DNA of 64,000 nucleotides from Kribbella italica (GTDB lineage: Bacteria; Actinomycetota; Actinomycetes; Propionibacteriales; Kribbellaceae): the NCBI RefSeq assembly GCF_014205135.1, contig NZ_JACHMY010000001.1, positions 2,728,001-2,792,000 of the forward strand. The letters run 5' to 3'. The notes under the pieces are model-generated. The model was not told where the DNA came from. It ran no database searches and was given only the letters and a program-made list of their open reading frames with translations. A program made the position numbers and the translations under genes. Below, in pieces: positions 54,832 through 63,925 of this stretch. Positions within the stretch are counted from its first letter, which is position 1, and the number at the start of each line of letters is the position of its first letter.

Positions 54832-55833
54832 TCAGTGGGCCGGCGTACCGAACTGCTGACGAGCCGACAGCAGGCACAGGCCGCGCTCGGTGATCTCGTG
54901 CCGGACCGACGAACCCGTCCGCCGCGTGGTGATCAGACCGGCCGAGCGCAGTACGCCTGCCTGGTGGCTCGCCGATGCGAGTGAGACCTGACAGAGCTCG
55001 GCCATCTGGGTGGTTGTGCAACCGGAGAAGGTCGCCGCGAGCGCGGTGGCCCGGGTGGCGCCGAGCAGCACGCCCAGCGCGTCCGATGCCCGGCCGGCGC
55101 TGCCGAGGCCCGGGTCGAGGATGCCCGGTGTGTGGTCGATCGGGTAGACGAGGATCGGTGGCAGCAAGGGATCGCGCAACTTGGTCGGCACCTGCCAGCA
55201 GAACGCGGACGGCTGCAGGTGAATCCCCCGCCCGTCCAGCTGCAGACTGCGGTCACGCATCCCGAGCACCTGCAACTCCGGTGGCTCCCACCGGACCCGT
55301 GGATGCAGGGAGGACAACAGGTCGTCGACCCCGTGAGTGACCAGCGTCCGGCCACGCCGGGCCTGGTCAGCCGCGACCAGCATCCCGATCGAGCTCCAGT
55401 ACGGCGCGATCGCGGCCTCGTGGTACGCGCGGATCGCGTCGGCCAGCTTTCGCAGGGCCTGTGGTTCGCCGCCGGCCAGCGCCTGGATCCACGTCGACGG
55501 CGGCCGCCGCCCACCGATCATGGACAACTGCTGCCGAAGGGACTGTCGCGGTGTGGACAGGACGGTCTGCAGCGCGGCCTCGAAGCCCGCCAGCGGCTCG
55601 GCCGGAGTGAGGAAATCGGGTGAGTAGCCGCTGGCCGGCGCGAGCTCGAGCAGCAGCCTCAGCTGATCCGGTGCGACCTTCGCCCGGACGTCACGGCGCC
55701 AGTCGCCGAACACCAGCCTGCCGTCGCGCTGCTGAACCATGTGCAGGCTGAGCAACAGTTCCCACATCGGCGCCGGGCCGGCGGCCAAGGTGATGCGCCG
55801 CAGGTCCTGGCCGGTGAAGTGGATCCGAAGCAC
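54832..55833 (-). CDS. ArsR-like winged-helix regulator with long N-terminal domain (DUF5937 type)
   Basis: 333 aa. The N-terminal two thirds starts with LRIHFTGQDLRRITLAAGPAPMWELLLSLHMVQ (quoted: HFTGQDLRRITLA), typical of a group of actinobacterial regulators whose ArsR-like helix-turn-helix lies at the C-terminus: TTTQMAELCQVSLASASHQAGVLRSAGLI (about 272-300, quoted SLASASHQAGVL) and the wing TGSSVRHEIT. No metal-binding cysteine pair is seen. It lies between the RHS gene and the GH16 gene, all leftward, and may control either; no operator is evident. Confidence 0.8.
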   Translation of the reverse strand: MLRIHFTGQDLRRITLAAGPAPMWELLLSLHMVQQRDGRLVFGDWRRDVRAKVAPDQLRLLLELAPASGYSPDFLTPAEPLAGFEAALQTVLSTPRQSLRQQLSMIGGRRPPSTWIQALAGGEPQALRKLADAIRAYHEAAIAPYWSSIGMLVAADQARRGRTLVTHGVDDLLSSLHPRVRWEPPELQVLGMRDRSLQLDGRGIHLQPSAFCWQVPTKLRDPLLPPILVYPIDHTPGILDPGLGSAGRASDALGVLLGATRATALAATFSGCTTTQMAELCQVSLASASHQAGVLRSAGLITTRRTGSSVRHEITERGLCLLSARQQFGTPAH

Positions 55834-55883
55834 GGCGTTCCTCCCGCGGGGCGGCTGGGATTCGGCGACCGGTCACTGTGAGG

Positions 55884-56720
55884 TCAGAGGTTGTAGATCC
55901 GGACCCAGTCGATGTCGTAGGTCGCCGGCTGCAGGTTGGTGCCGTAGAAGTTGTCCAGCTGGATGGTCAGATGGCCGGACGGCATGCACTGAATGCACTT
56001 GCGGACGCTGTTGGCGCCGCCGGAGTAGCTGAACCACTGCTTGCCGTCGATGAACCCTCGAACCAGGTCCGGCGTCCACTCCAGCGCCACGTTGTGCCAC
56101 TCGGTCAACGCCGAGCCGCAGTTCGTCTCCTTGGCGAAGATCTGCTGGGTGGCGATCCCCGCGTCGTGCGGGTAGTGCATGAAGGACTCGGCGCAGGCCT
56201 GACCCGGTACGCCGTTCTCGAGGAAGTCGTACTCGCCGTCCTGGGGCCAGCGGTCCGACGACGGCCAGACGATCAGCAACGGGTGGTACTGACGGCCGTT
56301 GTTGCTTCCCTGGGGCGTCGACCGGATGCGTGCCTCCCACCGGCCGTACTGCTTCTCCACCTTGGAGGCGAGCCACGCCGAGTCACCGTTCGCGAGACCG
56401 GTCTGGCGGAGGAAGCCGTTGGCAACAGCCGACTTCGAGGCACAGCGCCGGCCGTTGCCGGCGTGACCCGGCCAGCACTCCCCCGCCTGGTTCCACTTCG
56501 AGCTGTCCGGCGCACCGGTGTAGTCGAACTCGTCCGATCCGGGCAGCGGAGTACCCCACCCGAAGGTCGCGGCCGCCGTCACGCCGTCGTCCTGAACCAC
56601 GTCCGGCCCGGCCTCGGCCGCTGTCACCGGCTGGGCGGTGAGAGAGCCGGCCGTCAGCAGCGCGGCAGCGGCCAGTCCGCCCGTCAGTGCCACGATCCTC
56701 TTCCGTGTACTACGAAACAT
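55884..56720 (-). CDS. Secreted glycoside hydrolase family 16 enzyme
   Basis: 278 aa from the second of two adjacent ATGs (56720); AGGAGG is too close to the first. Signal peptide ends near TAAEA (about 34). The GH16 active site is plain: DGEYDFLENG, the ExDxxE motif with nucleophile and acid/base Glu, preceded by YGRWEARIR and WPSSDRWPQ and followed by WHNVALEWTPD. Four to six cysteines suggest disulfides in the secreted form. GH16 enzymes cleave beta-1,3/1,4-glucans, galactans or transglycosylate; the subfamily cannot be fixed here. The TYDIDWVRIYNL ending is family-typical. Confidence 0.9.
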   Translation of the reverse strand: MFRSTRKRIVALTGGLAAAALLTAGSLTAQPVTAAEAGPDVVQDDGVTAAATFGWGTPLPGSDEFDYTGAPDSSKWNQAGECWPGHAGNGRRCASKSAVANGFLRQTGLANGDSAWLASKVEKQYGRWEARIRSTPQGSNNGRQYHPLLIVWPSSDRWPQDGEYDFLENGVPGQACAESFMHYPHDAGIATQQIFAKETNCGSALTEWHNVALEWTPDLVRGFIDGKQWFSYSGGANSVRKCIQCMPSGHLTIQLDNFYGTNLQPATYDIDWVRIYNL

Positions 56721-56840
56721 CATTCCTCCTGGATGGATAGGCGGCCGCACCGGGCGAAACTCTGACGCTCAGTACAGCCTCGGATACTCGCGGTGCCCGG
56801 AGATTGGCAGGAACAGGCCACCAACGAGGTTCTTGTGGAC

Positions 56841-59324
56841 TCAGACCGGGATGGCTCCGGGCCAGTCGTCGACGACGATGCGTCGCCCGACCGAGTCCCA
56901 GAAGCGGTGCCCCAGCCGGCCGTCGTTCGCGCGGAAGTACACGTGCTGCTGGTTGCCGACGGCATACCCGGCCGGACCTGAGGTGACCACTCCGGGGGTG
57001 GTCCACGTGTCGCGCGCGGGCGGTTGCGGCATTCCCGGCGTACTGAACCAGTGTCTGAGGGAGTCGTCCGGACCGCGGCCGAAGACGTGCTGTTCGGCAC
57101 CGAACGTGTAGGCGACCGGATCGCCGGTCAGCTCACCACCCCAGTCCTGTTGCAGCAGCCGGTTGTCGGACCGGTCGTGGAAGTAGTGCATCAAATGACC
57201 GGCCGGGCTGCGGAAGTAGACGTGCAACTGATCGCCGATGGCGTAGCCGGCCAGGCCGCTCGCCACCGCGGCACCAGCTCCCCACGTCTCCCGCTGAGGC
57301 GAAGTGGTCTGCCTCGGCGTGTACCACCAGTGCCGTACGGCGCCATCAGGTCCGGCTCCGACGACGTGGAGCTCGTCGAGGAAGGTGATGACGATCGGCG
57401 CGCCGGTGAGCTCGCCACCCCAGCTCTCGGACACCACCGTGCCCGACGACCGATCCCGGAAGCGGTGCTCCAGAGCGCCGGTCGAACCGCGGTAGAAGAC
57501 GTGCTGCTGATCCGAGTAAGCACAGCCGGCCGGATCGGAAAGCACCGATCCGGCGACAGTGCCCCAGCTGTCCAGGTGCGGAAGCTCGTCGAGCTGCCCC
57601 GGCCCACCGGTCCAGTGCGCCAACGAGTCGTCGGTGAGACGCGCGAAGACGTGGTGCTCTTCGCCGTGCCGGTAGCCGACCGGCTGTCCGGTGACGACCG
57701 GACCGGGCCAGCGTTCCGCGACCAGACTCTCGCGGTAGCGCCAGTGCAGAACGCCTCCGACCGGCCCCGCAGCAGCCAGGACGTGCTGCTCATCCGGCTT
57801 GACGAAGGCCCGGCCAGGGAGCCCGGCGGCGTCGGACAGCCAGAAGCCGCTGCCGGGTGCGTGGCCGACGCGACCGGCCAGAGGCGCGAAGTCGACGTAC
57901 CGAGGCGCTGGCTTCGGGGAACCCCAGGTGACCTGGGCCAGCGATCGCAGTGAGGGCGCGATGGACCGGCCGATCTCGGCCTCGCCGACCGTCGTCCCCA
58001 CCCCGATCCAGACATGACCCTTCGCTCCGAGCAGGCCGGGATGGTCGTCCGGTACCGAGCTGCCGTGGAAGGTGCCGACCTTGAACTGGTCGTAGACCAC
58101 AGCGGGCTCGAAAGCGTTCACGCCGCCGACGTCGTAGTACAGCTGCTTGAGGTGGCAGTTCTGCAGCTGGTACCCGGCGGCCAGCAGGTCTGCCGCGGAC
58201 CGGCCGGAGTCCAGCCAGTGCTCGATCTGGACGTTCGTGGCGATCGGGACGACGGCGTTCGGATGGATGCCGTCGTTCCAGATCCGCAGGGTGCGACCTT
58301 GGGCGCGCACTGTGTCGTTGACCAGGTTGATGAACCCGTACACGGTGTCGCGAGCCGACGCGGAGGGTCCGTAGTGCTGCCGTGCGTACGTCGCGAGCTG
58401 CGGGTAGTCCTCGTAGCGAGCGCCGATCATGTACTCGTCGGCGCCGGTGTGCCAGTACGGCGACTCGATGGCCGGCACCAGTTGCGAGAGTTTGGCGTCG
58501 GCCCAGTCGTATCCTGCCTGGATCGACAGGTCCAGGCTCTGCGGCCGGTCCGGGATGCCGCGCGCCGGATTGCCTTTGAGGTAGGGCCGGCCCGGAACTC
58601 CGTCCAGGTGACCGGGCATGTTGAACTGCGGCACGACGGTCACGTGATAGCGCCGAGCGAACTCGGCCACGGCCGCCATCTCGCCGGCAGGGGCCTTCGG
58701 GTAGCCGACGTACAGCCAGAGCAGGTTGAGCTTGAGGAAGGCCAGCTCGCGGATCTGGTCCTGCCACCACCGGCTGCTGAACTGCTTGTTCTCGTTGGCG
58801 ATCAGCAGACCCCGCTCGGCGTAGCGTGGCCAGTCGCGAATGGTGCCTGCGGCAACTGTCGAGGAGGTTCGGAGGAGCTGCAGCGCGGTCCGGGTGCCGT
58901 AGAAGGCTCCCCTGGCGGTCCGGGCCTCGATCCGGATCGTGTCGCCGATCGTCATCCGGTACCCCTCGGGGCCCAGACCGGTATCGGCGGTGGACAAGGA
59001 GACGAAGATGTCCCCGGCCGCCGGCGCGGCCAGCTGTACCGGACTCAGCCTGCGGCCGCAGACCTCGACCAGGTCGTCGCTGAAGGTGGCGGCCGTCGTA
59101 CCCAGGCCGCTCGCGGTGGTGATGTCGACGATCAGCCTGGTCGTCGACGTGAACCGGAAGGTGCCCGCACCCGGTGTCCAGCTCTGGACGGCCGGGATCG
59201 TCGGCAAGGCCGCCACGACGGCAGCGGACGACGGCAACCGAGAGCCAGGCAGGTGCCCGATCATCGGGCCGACGGCGACGGCGCCGATCGAGCCCAGCAC
59301 GGTACGGCGGTTCAGCTCGGTCAT
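56841..59324 (-). CDS. GH20 beta-N-acetylhexosaminidase with PLL-type seven-repeat lectin propeller
   Basis: 827 aa from the ATG at 59324 (AGGGGTGA upstream); a GTG nine bases earlier is possible. Twin-arginine signal NRRTVLGSIGA. GH20b-like domain to ~150 (RIEARTARGAFYGTRTALQLL), catalytic TIM barrel ~165-500 with RGLLIANENKQF, FNMPGHLDG and the Asp-Glu acid pair in HTGADEYM (near 295). From ~525 to the end seven repeats share xQHVFxRGxxGxLxHRF, the hallmark of PLL/PHL fucose- or glycan-binding propellers. It should release terminal GlcNAc or GalNAc while bound to a glycan surface. Last gene before the divergent sialidase-like gene. Confidence 0.88.
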   Translation of the reverse strand: MTELNRRTVLGSIGAVAVGPMIGHLPGSRLPSSAAVVAALPTIPAVQSWTPGAGTFRFTSTTRLIVDITTASGLGTTAATFSDDLVEVCGRRLSPVQLAAPAAGDIFVSLSTADTGLGPEGYRMTIGDTIRIEARTARGAFYGTRTALQLLRTSSTVAAGTIRDWPRYAERGLLIANENKQFSSRWWQDQIRELAFLKLNLLWLYVGYPKAPAGEMAAVAEFARRYHVTVVPQFNMPGHLDGVPGRPYLKGNPARGIPDRPQSLDLSIQAGYDWADAKLSQLVPAIESPYWHTGADEYMIGARYEDYPQLATYARQHYGPSASARDTVYGFINLVNDTVRAQGRTLRIWNDGIHPNAVVPIATNVQIEHWLDSGRSAADLLAAGYQLQNCHLKQLYYDVGGVNAFEPAVVYDQFKVGTFHGSSVPDDHPGLLGAKGHVWIGVGTTVGEAEIGRSIAPSLRSLAQVTWGSPKPAPRYVDFAPLAGRVGHAPGSGFWLSDAAGLPGRAFVKPDEQHVLAAAGPVGGVLHWRYRESLVAERWPGPVVTGQPVGYRHGEEHHVFARLTDDSLAHWTGGPGQLDELPHLDSWGTVAGSVLSDPAGCAYSDQQHVFYRGSTGALEHRFRDRSSGTVVSESWGGELTGAPIVITFLDELHVVGAGPDGAVRHWWYTPRQTTSPQRETWGAGAAVASGLAGYAIGDQLHVYFRSPAGHLMHYFHDRSDNRLLQQDWGGELTGDPVAYTFGAEQHVFGRGPDDSLRHWFSTPGMPQPPARDTWTTPGVVTSGPAGYAVGNQQHVYFRANDGRLGHRFWDSVGRRIVVDDWPGAIPV

Positions 59325-59473
59325 CGTGATCACCCCTGGTGGTCGGCTCGTGCCGACATCGAACCGTCATCCGTCGTGGACCGCAGCCCCTTCGAACGCA
59401 GACGAAACCCTGGCCCGCCCACGTTCGCCTGGATCACACTCACAGCGAACACCCGAGCCGGAGGTAACCACCG

Positions 59474-61843
59474 ATGAGTACTGCGCGCCCCAGATCGTCA
59501 CTCTGCCTACTCGTCCTCATCGCCTTGCTGTGCACGCTCCAGCAGTGGACTCCGGCCGCAGCTGAGGTGACCGCGTGGCCCGCCACCTCGGTGCGGACCT
59601 TCGAGACCGAAACCGTCGGCCAGGTCGCGACCGGATGCACAACGCCGGCAGGCAAGGCGGCGGCGACCGTCAGTGGAGCGCGAGGGAACACCGGCGTACG
59701 GTCGCTGTGGATCAACGACAGGTCGACCAGCCTGCAGACCGTCGTCCAGTGTCCCTTCGCCCCTCAACGCGGCCTGAATCTGCAGCTGGCCGTCCTGCCC
59801 GTGAGCCTCGCGAACGGCTTCACCGTCTCGCTACTGAGCCAGTCCCGGTTGGCCTTCCATCTCGGGGTGCTCGCGAACGGTGCCGTCCAGTGGTACGACG
59901 GCATCAAGTGGACTCTGCTCGCCCCTGCCGGGACAGTTGCTCTTGGCAACTGGAGCCTGCTTCGCCTGCAGGTACCCACGGACCAGCTGTCGGTCTCCGT
60001 CTCGATCGGTGATCAGGTGGTCGGCACCGGCCGGCCGGCCGGCGCGGCCGCGCTCGACCTCAGCGGTTACCAACTCTCCAGCTACGGTACGGCGACCCAA
60101 GGCGACGAGGTGTACTTCGACGACCTCTCGGTCGACGAAACGCGGGGGTTCGAGACCGAGCCGGTGGGCAGCGTGCCGACGAGCTGCGCGACACCTTCGG
60201 GCAAGTCGGCCGCGACGGTGAGCGAGGCGAGAGCTCACGAAGGCCGGAGATCGCTGCTCGTCGACGACCGGTCGACCACCGCACAGACCGTCGTCGTCTG
60301 CCCGGTCGTTCCTCAGCGCGGTGTCGATCTCGAGTTCGCCGTGCATCCCGTGAGCCTGACCAACGGTTTCTCGTTCGCCTTGCTGGGTGCACTCGACGGT
60401 GTCGCGGGACAGCCTCGGGTGGTCTACCACGTCGCGGTGTTCGCCGATGGGTCGGTCCGATGGTTCGACTGGCTCGGCTGGACCGCTCTGACTCCACCAG
60501 GGACGGTACCGACCGGGAGCTGGAGCACGCTGCGGCTTCGGGTCGCGCCGGATCAGGAACGTGCTCAGGTGATGGTCGACGGAGCTGCTGTCGGCGTACT
60601 CGGGCCGGTCGGCGTCCGCGCCGTCGGCTCGATCACCGGCTACCAGTTCGCGAGCTACGGCACTGCGACGACAGGCGACCAGGTCTTCGTCGACGACCTG
60701 ACACCGGGCGCCGCCGTACAACTTCCACCGGCCGGCGGATCACTCCTGGAGGTCGGACCGGACGTGACCGTCGAGCAGACGACGGGATCAGTACTGCAGA
60801 TGCCGCACTCCGCGGTCTCGATCACCGGCGCTGCTCCGGAACTTCTGACCACCTACGCCGCCCACGGTGACGCCAGTGGAGCCGTCGGAACCCGCTTGTC
60901 GGCCAGCACCGACGTGGGACGGACGTGGCAGCGTCAGGATGCTCGCAATCCGTTCAGCAACGAACAGTCGTTCAACTTCACCCGGCTGCGCAACGGCGAC
61001 CTGATGGCCGTGCTCTACCACACCTTCATGACGCCGAACTCGCAGAACCGGAAGGCCGACGTGGTGACGGCCGTCTCGCGGGACCAGGGCCGAACCTGGA
61101 CCCAGCGGACCGGCACCATGACCAGTCCCCAACCGATGCGGCCCATCGATCCGCACTCGAGCCGACCCGGGCGAACCATGGGTGGCTTCGTCCTGGTGCA
61201 CAACGCTGTCGAGGATCCCGACGGAACGCTCTACCAGTCCGCCTACGGCTATCTGGACGGCGACTCGAAGTACCGGCAGATCCTGTTGGCGTCGACCGAC
61301 CTAGGAGTCAACTGGAGCCTGCGGGCGACGATCGCCGTCAACCCGGGACTGTCCGCCGATCCGCGGTACGAAGGCTTCGACGAAGCGGCGATCGAACGTG
61401 TCGCCGACGGATCTCTGCTCGCGGTGATGCGCACCGGGAGCTTCCAGCCGATGTACGTGTCCCGCTCGACCGACAACGGATTCCACTGGACCACACCGAC
61501 CCTGCTCCGCGCCGGACCCGCCGCCCTCACAGTCACCGGCATCTACCCGACCCTGCTCTCGATGCCGAGCGGCAAGCTCGTGCTGTCCATCGGCCGCCCG
61601 GGCCAGTCGCTCCTGGTCTCCGACGACGGAAACGGCGCCACCTGGACGGACCCGATCACGATCGACTACCGCAACTCCGGCAACGGAACGATCGTGGCCA
61701 CCGGCCCGAACCAGCTCGTCGCCTTCGGCGACCGCGGCGCCGACTGGGCACCGGTCCGCCCGGCCGTCCCACGCATCTGGTCCCGCATCATCGACCTGAG
61801 CAACGCCCCAGGCCCCGGACCGGCAGACACAGTAGTCCCGTAG
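59474..61843 (+). CDS. Secreted sialidase-like (Asp-box) glycosidase with duplicated N-terminal domain
   Basis: 789 aa. Signal peptide ends PAAAE (about 31); GGAGGT lies ten bases before the ATG. Residues ~42-215 and ~218-405 are two copies of one beta-sandwich module: FETETVGQVATGC / FETEPVGSVPTSC, GLNLQLAVLPVSLANGF / GVDLEFAVHPVSLTNGF, and both close with SYGTAT and a DDL. From ~410 a six-bladed propeller carries Asp-boxes STDVGRTW, SRDQGRTW, STDLGVNW, STDNGFHW. It belongs to the exo-sialidase/BNR superfamily; whether it cleaves sialic acid, another uronic or ulosonic sugar, or rhamnose-type linkages cannot be fixed. Divergent from the GH20 gene across 149 bp. Confidence 0.82.
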   Translation: MSTARPRSSLCLLVLIALLCTLQQWTPAAAEVTAWPATSVRTFETETVGQVATGCTTPAGKAAATVSGARGNTGVRSLWINDRSTSLQTVVQCPFAPQRGLNLQLAVLPVSLANGFTVSLLSQSRLAFHLGVLANGAVQWYDGIKWTLLAPAGTVALGNWSLLRLQVPTDQLSVSVSIGDQVVGTGRPAGAAALDLSGYQLSSYGTATQGDEVYFDDLSVDETRGFETEPVGSVPTSCATPSGKSAATVSEARAHEGRRSLLVDDRSTTAQTVVVCPVVPQRGVDLEFAVHPVSLTNGFSFALLGALDGVAGQPRVVYHVAVFADGSVRWFDWLGWTALTPPGTVPTGSWSTLRLRVAPDQERAQVMVDGAAVGVLGPVGVRAVGSITGYQFASYGTATTGDQVFVDDLTPGAAVQLPPAGGSLLEVGPDVTVEQTTGSVLQMPHSAVSITGAAPELLTTYAAHGDASGAVGTRLSASTDVGRTWQRQDARNPFSNEQSFNFTRLRNGDLMAVLYHTFMTPNSQNRKADVVTAVSRDQGRTWTQRTGTMTSPQPMRPIDPHSSRPGRTMGGFVLVHNAVEDPDGTLYQSAYGYLDGDSKYRQILLASTDLGVNWSLRATIAVNPGLSADPRYEGFDEAAIERVADGSLLAVMRTGSFQPMYVSRSTDNGFHWTTPTLLRAGPAALTVTGIYPTLLSMPSGKLVLSIGRPGQSLLVSDDGNGATWTDPITIDYRNSGNGTIVATGPNQLVAFGDRGADWAPVRPAVPRIWSRIIDLSNAPGPGPADTVVP

Positions 61844-61867
61844 CCACGCAACGGATTCGCCGAGGCC

Positions 61868-63757
61868 TTATACCAGGCTTCCGATGACCACCAGATCCGA
61901 TCCGATACCGACCGCGGAAGCCCGGGCGGAGTTCAGCATGTTCTCGACCAGGTGCAGGCGGAACAGATCCGGGCTGTCAGTCGGCACCGAGTCCGCTCTC
62001 AGCCGCTGGTAAGTTGCGTAGCTGAGATGCGGCTGGACGACGACAACCCGATGGTCATCGGTCGCGTTGCGCAGCTCCAGCGCCTCCAGGAAGTCGGATC
62101 GGTCGGGCGTCCGGGTGCTGTCGGTCCAGCAGGCGGGCCGCCCGACCGGCGCCCGATGGAGTCTGCTCCGGAGCCGCTCGACGTCGTTGAAGCTCAGGTT
62201 CTTCACCGCCTGGCCCACCACGACCTCGTACGCCGAAGCTGCGACGCGCCGTCGGGGAGAGGCGCTGTGGGCGCCTTTGACGTGGATCGCACTCAACGTG
62301 CCGCCGGGACTGATGTGGAAGAAGTCCGCGGCCTCGCCGGAGCCGTCGTCACAGGTCAGCCATCCCGCGCCGAAATGCCGCACGACCCAGCCGAACAGGG
62401 ACTGGTCCTCAGGCCGGCCGATCAGGTCGTGGATCTCCTGCGGCGTTGCGGATCTCCGGCCGTCCTGGGGACGGATCGGCTTCTCACGGTCGAGGGCGAA
62501 CGTCGTGAAGTCCTCGAAGGCCCAGTTGCCGAACGGAGCCACCGGAACCTGGTCGCGCCAGATCCTGCCGTCGGTGAAGGTATGACCCGAGCGGTAGTAG
62601 ATCGTCAGCAGCTCGGTGTGCTCGAGCGCGTCCATGATCTGGCAAGCGACCTGCGGGTCGCTGGGATTGTTCGGCCGGTCGGCGTACCCGACGCTGAGTT
62701 GGAACCCGTCGTCAGCGGGCTTGGGGACGATCGCGAAGGCGCCGCTGATCGAGCCGCCGAATCCGACGTCCACGACGAGATCGGCCGAGTTGTCCTTGCC
62801 GTGTACGCCGATCACCGAGTCCTCGAGGATCTCAGCAGCCGCGATCAGCTCCTCACCGATCCCCGGCAGATCTGGTAGGTCTTCCGGCGGCGGGGTGCGG
62901 ACTTCGTAGGCCCCGAACACACCGGTCAGGTCGTCAACCGCACGGGCCAGGTGGGGAAGCCCGTGGCCGAAGCTCACGCCGGCGGCCAACTCCTGCTCCA
63001 GCAAGCTCAGCAACTCGCCGACTGCGGCAGCGAAACTGACGAAGTCCGTCGACGCCTTCAACCACACCGACGACTTGCGGGGCGTCGTACCGACGGTCCC
63101 CTGCAACGCGGTCCGATCCGGATCGTCGTCGAGCAGCGCCCGAGCGGACCCCATCGCGTAGCCCGCGTCCTCGAACGGACTCAACGCGTCCCGCAAGCTC
63201 AAGCCGCTGATGGTTTTGGTGTCCGGTTTCGTCGCCCGGCGCCGATGGGTGTTGCGCAACCACAACCCCTTCGACGCCCCTTGCAGCAGGGCCGTCTCAA
63301 GTACCTCGGGCGGGACTCGCCGAGCAGCCGGCCGGGGCGCCTTGTCGAGCCATCGCTGCAGACGGTCGACTACGAGCGGATCCGCATGCACCGCGATCAG
63401 CCGGCCGATCCGCAGCAGGACCGTGAGGTAGTTCGACGTGTCCGCGAAGCCCGCGTCCGGATACGACCAGCCCGGCGGCCCGTGTACCTCACGAACAAAC
63501 GCGGCCAGTTGCTCGATCCCGGAGTCCGCCAGCCCCCGAAGCTCCCCGTCGAAGGTCGGATCCACCGCTGTCTCGCGCGCGATCCGCTCGACCCGCCCAG
63601 GGCTCGAGCGACCGGGACTCCGCATCCTGGCATAAGCGGTGGAGAAGGTCGCGCCGGGATCGTCACCCGTGCACTCGATCACCACCACGGAAATGTACGG
63701 ACGCAGCCCACCCCATCGCAACGGCTGCGGTCCCGGATCAGGTTCTCCCACAATCAC
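61868..63757 (-). CDS. Unknown protein with PD-(D/E)XK-like C-terminal motif
   Basis: 629 aa from a GTG at 63757 preceded by GGGGGGAG; the open frame runs to 63982 but without signals. The N-terminal half is helix-rich and unrecognised. Near the C-terminus the sequence TCDDGSGEAADFF (Asp478 in ADF) is followed 16 residues later by AIHVKGAHS (Lys494), then SAYEVVVGQAVKNLSF. The same arrangement, CDDGxGExADF then hCK/hVK then YEVxxGQAVK, occurs as a C-terminal nuclease-like domain in some large bacterial helicases; here there is no helicase domain. A nuclease role is inference. Convergent with the sialidase-like gene (24 bp) and divergent from the gene cut by the window edge. Confidence 0.6.
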   Translation of the reverse strand: MIVGEPDPGPQPLRWGGLRPYISVVVIECTGDDPGATFSTAYARMRSPGRSSPGRVERIARETAVDPTFDGELRGLADSGIEQLAAFVREVHGPPGWSYPDAGFADTSNYLTVLLRIGRLIAVHADPLVVDRLQRWLDKAPRPAARRVPPEVLETALLQGASKGLWLRNTHRRRATKPDTKTISGLSLRDALSPFEDAGYAMGSARALLDDDPDRTALQGTVGTTPRKSSVWLKASTDFVSFAAAVGELLSLLEQELAAGVSFGHGLPHLARAVDDLTGVFGAYEVRTPPPEDLPDLPGIGEELIAAAEILEDSVIGVHGKDNSADLVVDVGFGGSISGAFAIVPKPADDGFQLSVGYADRPNNPSDPQVACQIMDALEHTELLTIYYRSGHTFTDGRIWRDQVPVAPFGNWAFEDFTTFALDREKPIRPQDGRRSATPQEIHDLIGRPEDQSLFGWVVRHFGAGWLTCDDGSGEAADFFHISPGGTLSAIHVKGAHSASPRRRVAASAYEVVVGQAVKNLSFNDVERLRSRLHRAPVGRPACWTDSTRTPDRSDFLEALELRNATDDHRVVVVQPHLSYATYQRLRADSVPTDSPDLFRLHLVENMLNSARASAVGIGSDLVVIGSLV

Positions 63758-63925
63758 TGTTCTCCCCCCGGAGCACTCGTGACACCGGCCGCCCGGTGCT
63801 GACTCGACGCTACTCCGAGTGACGGCCGACCCGACGAGTTTGTCGGCGCGTCCCTCACCGGCTCCGACGGATCGACGGCGGACCAGACACGGACGAACCG
63901 CGCGTTCGCTATCGTCCTGGACACT

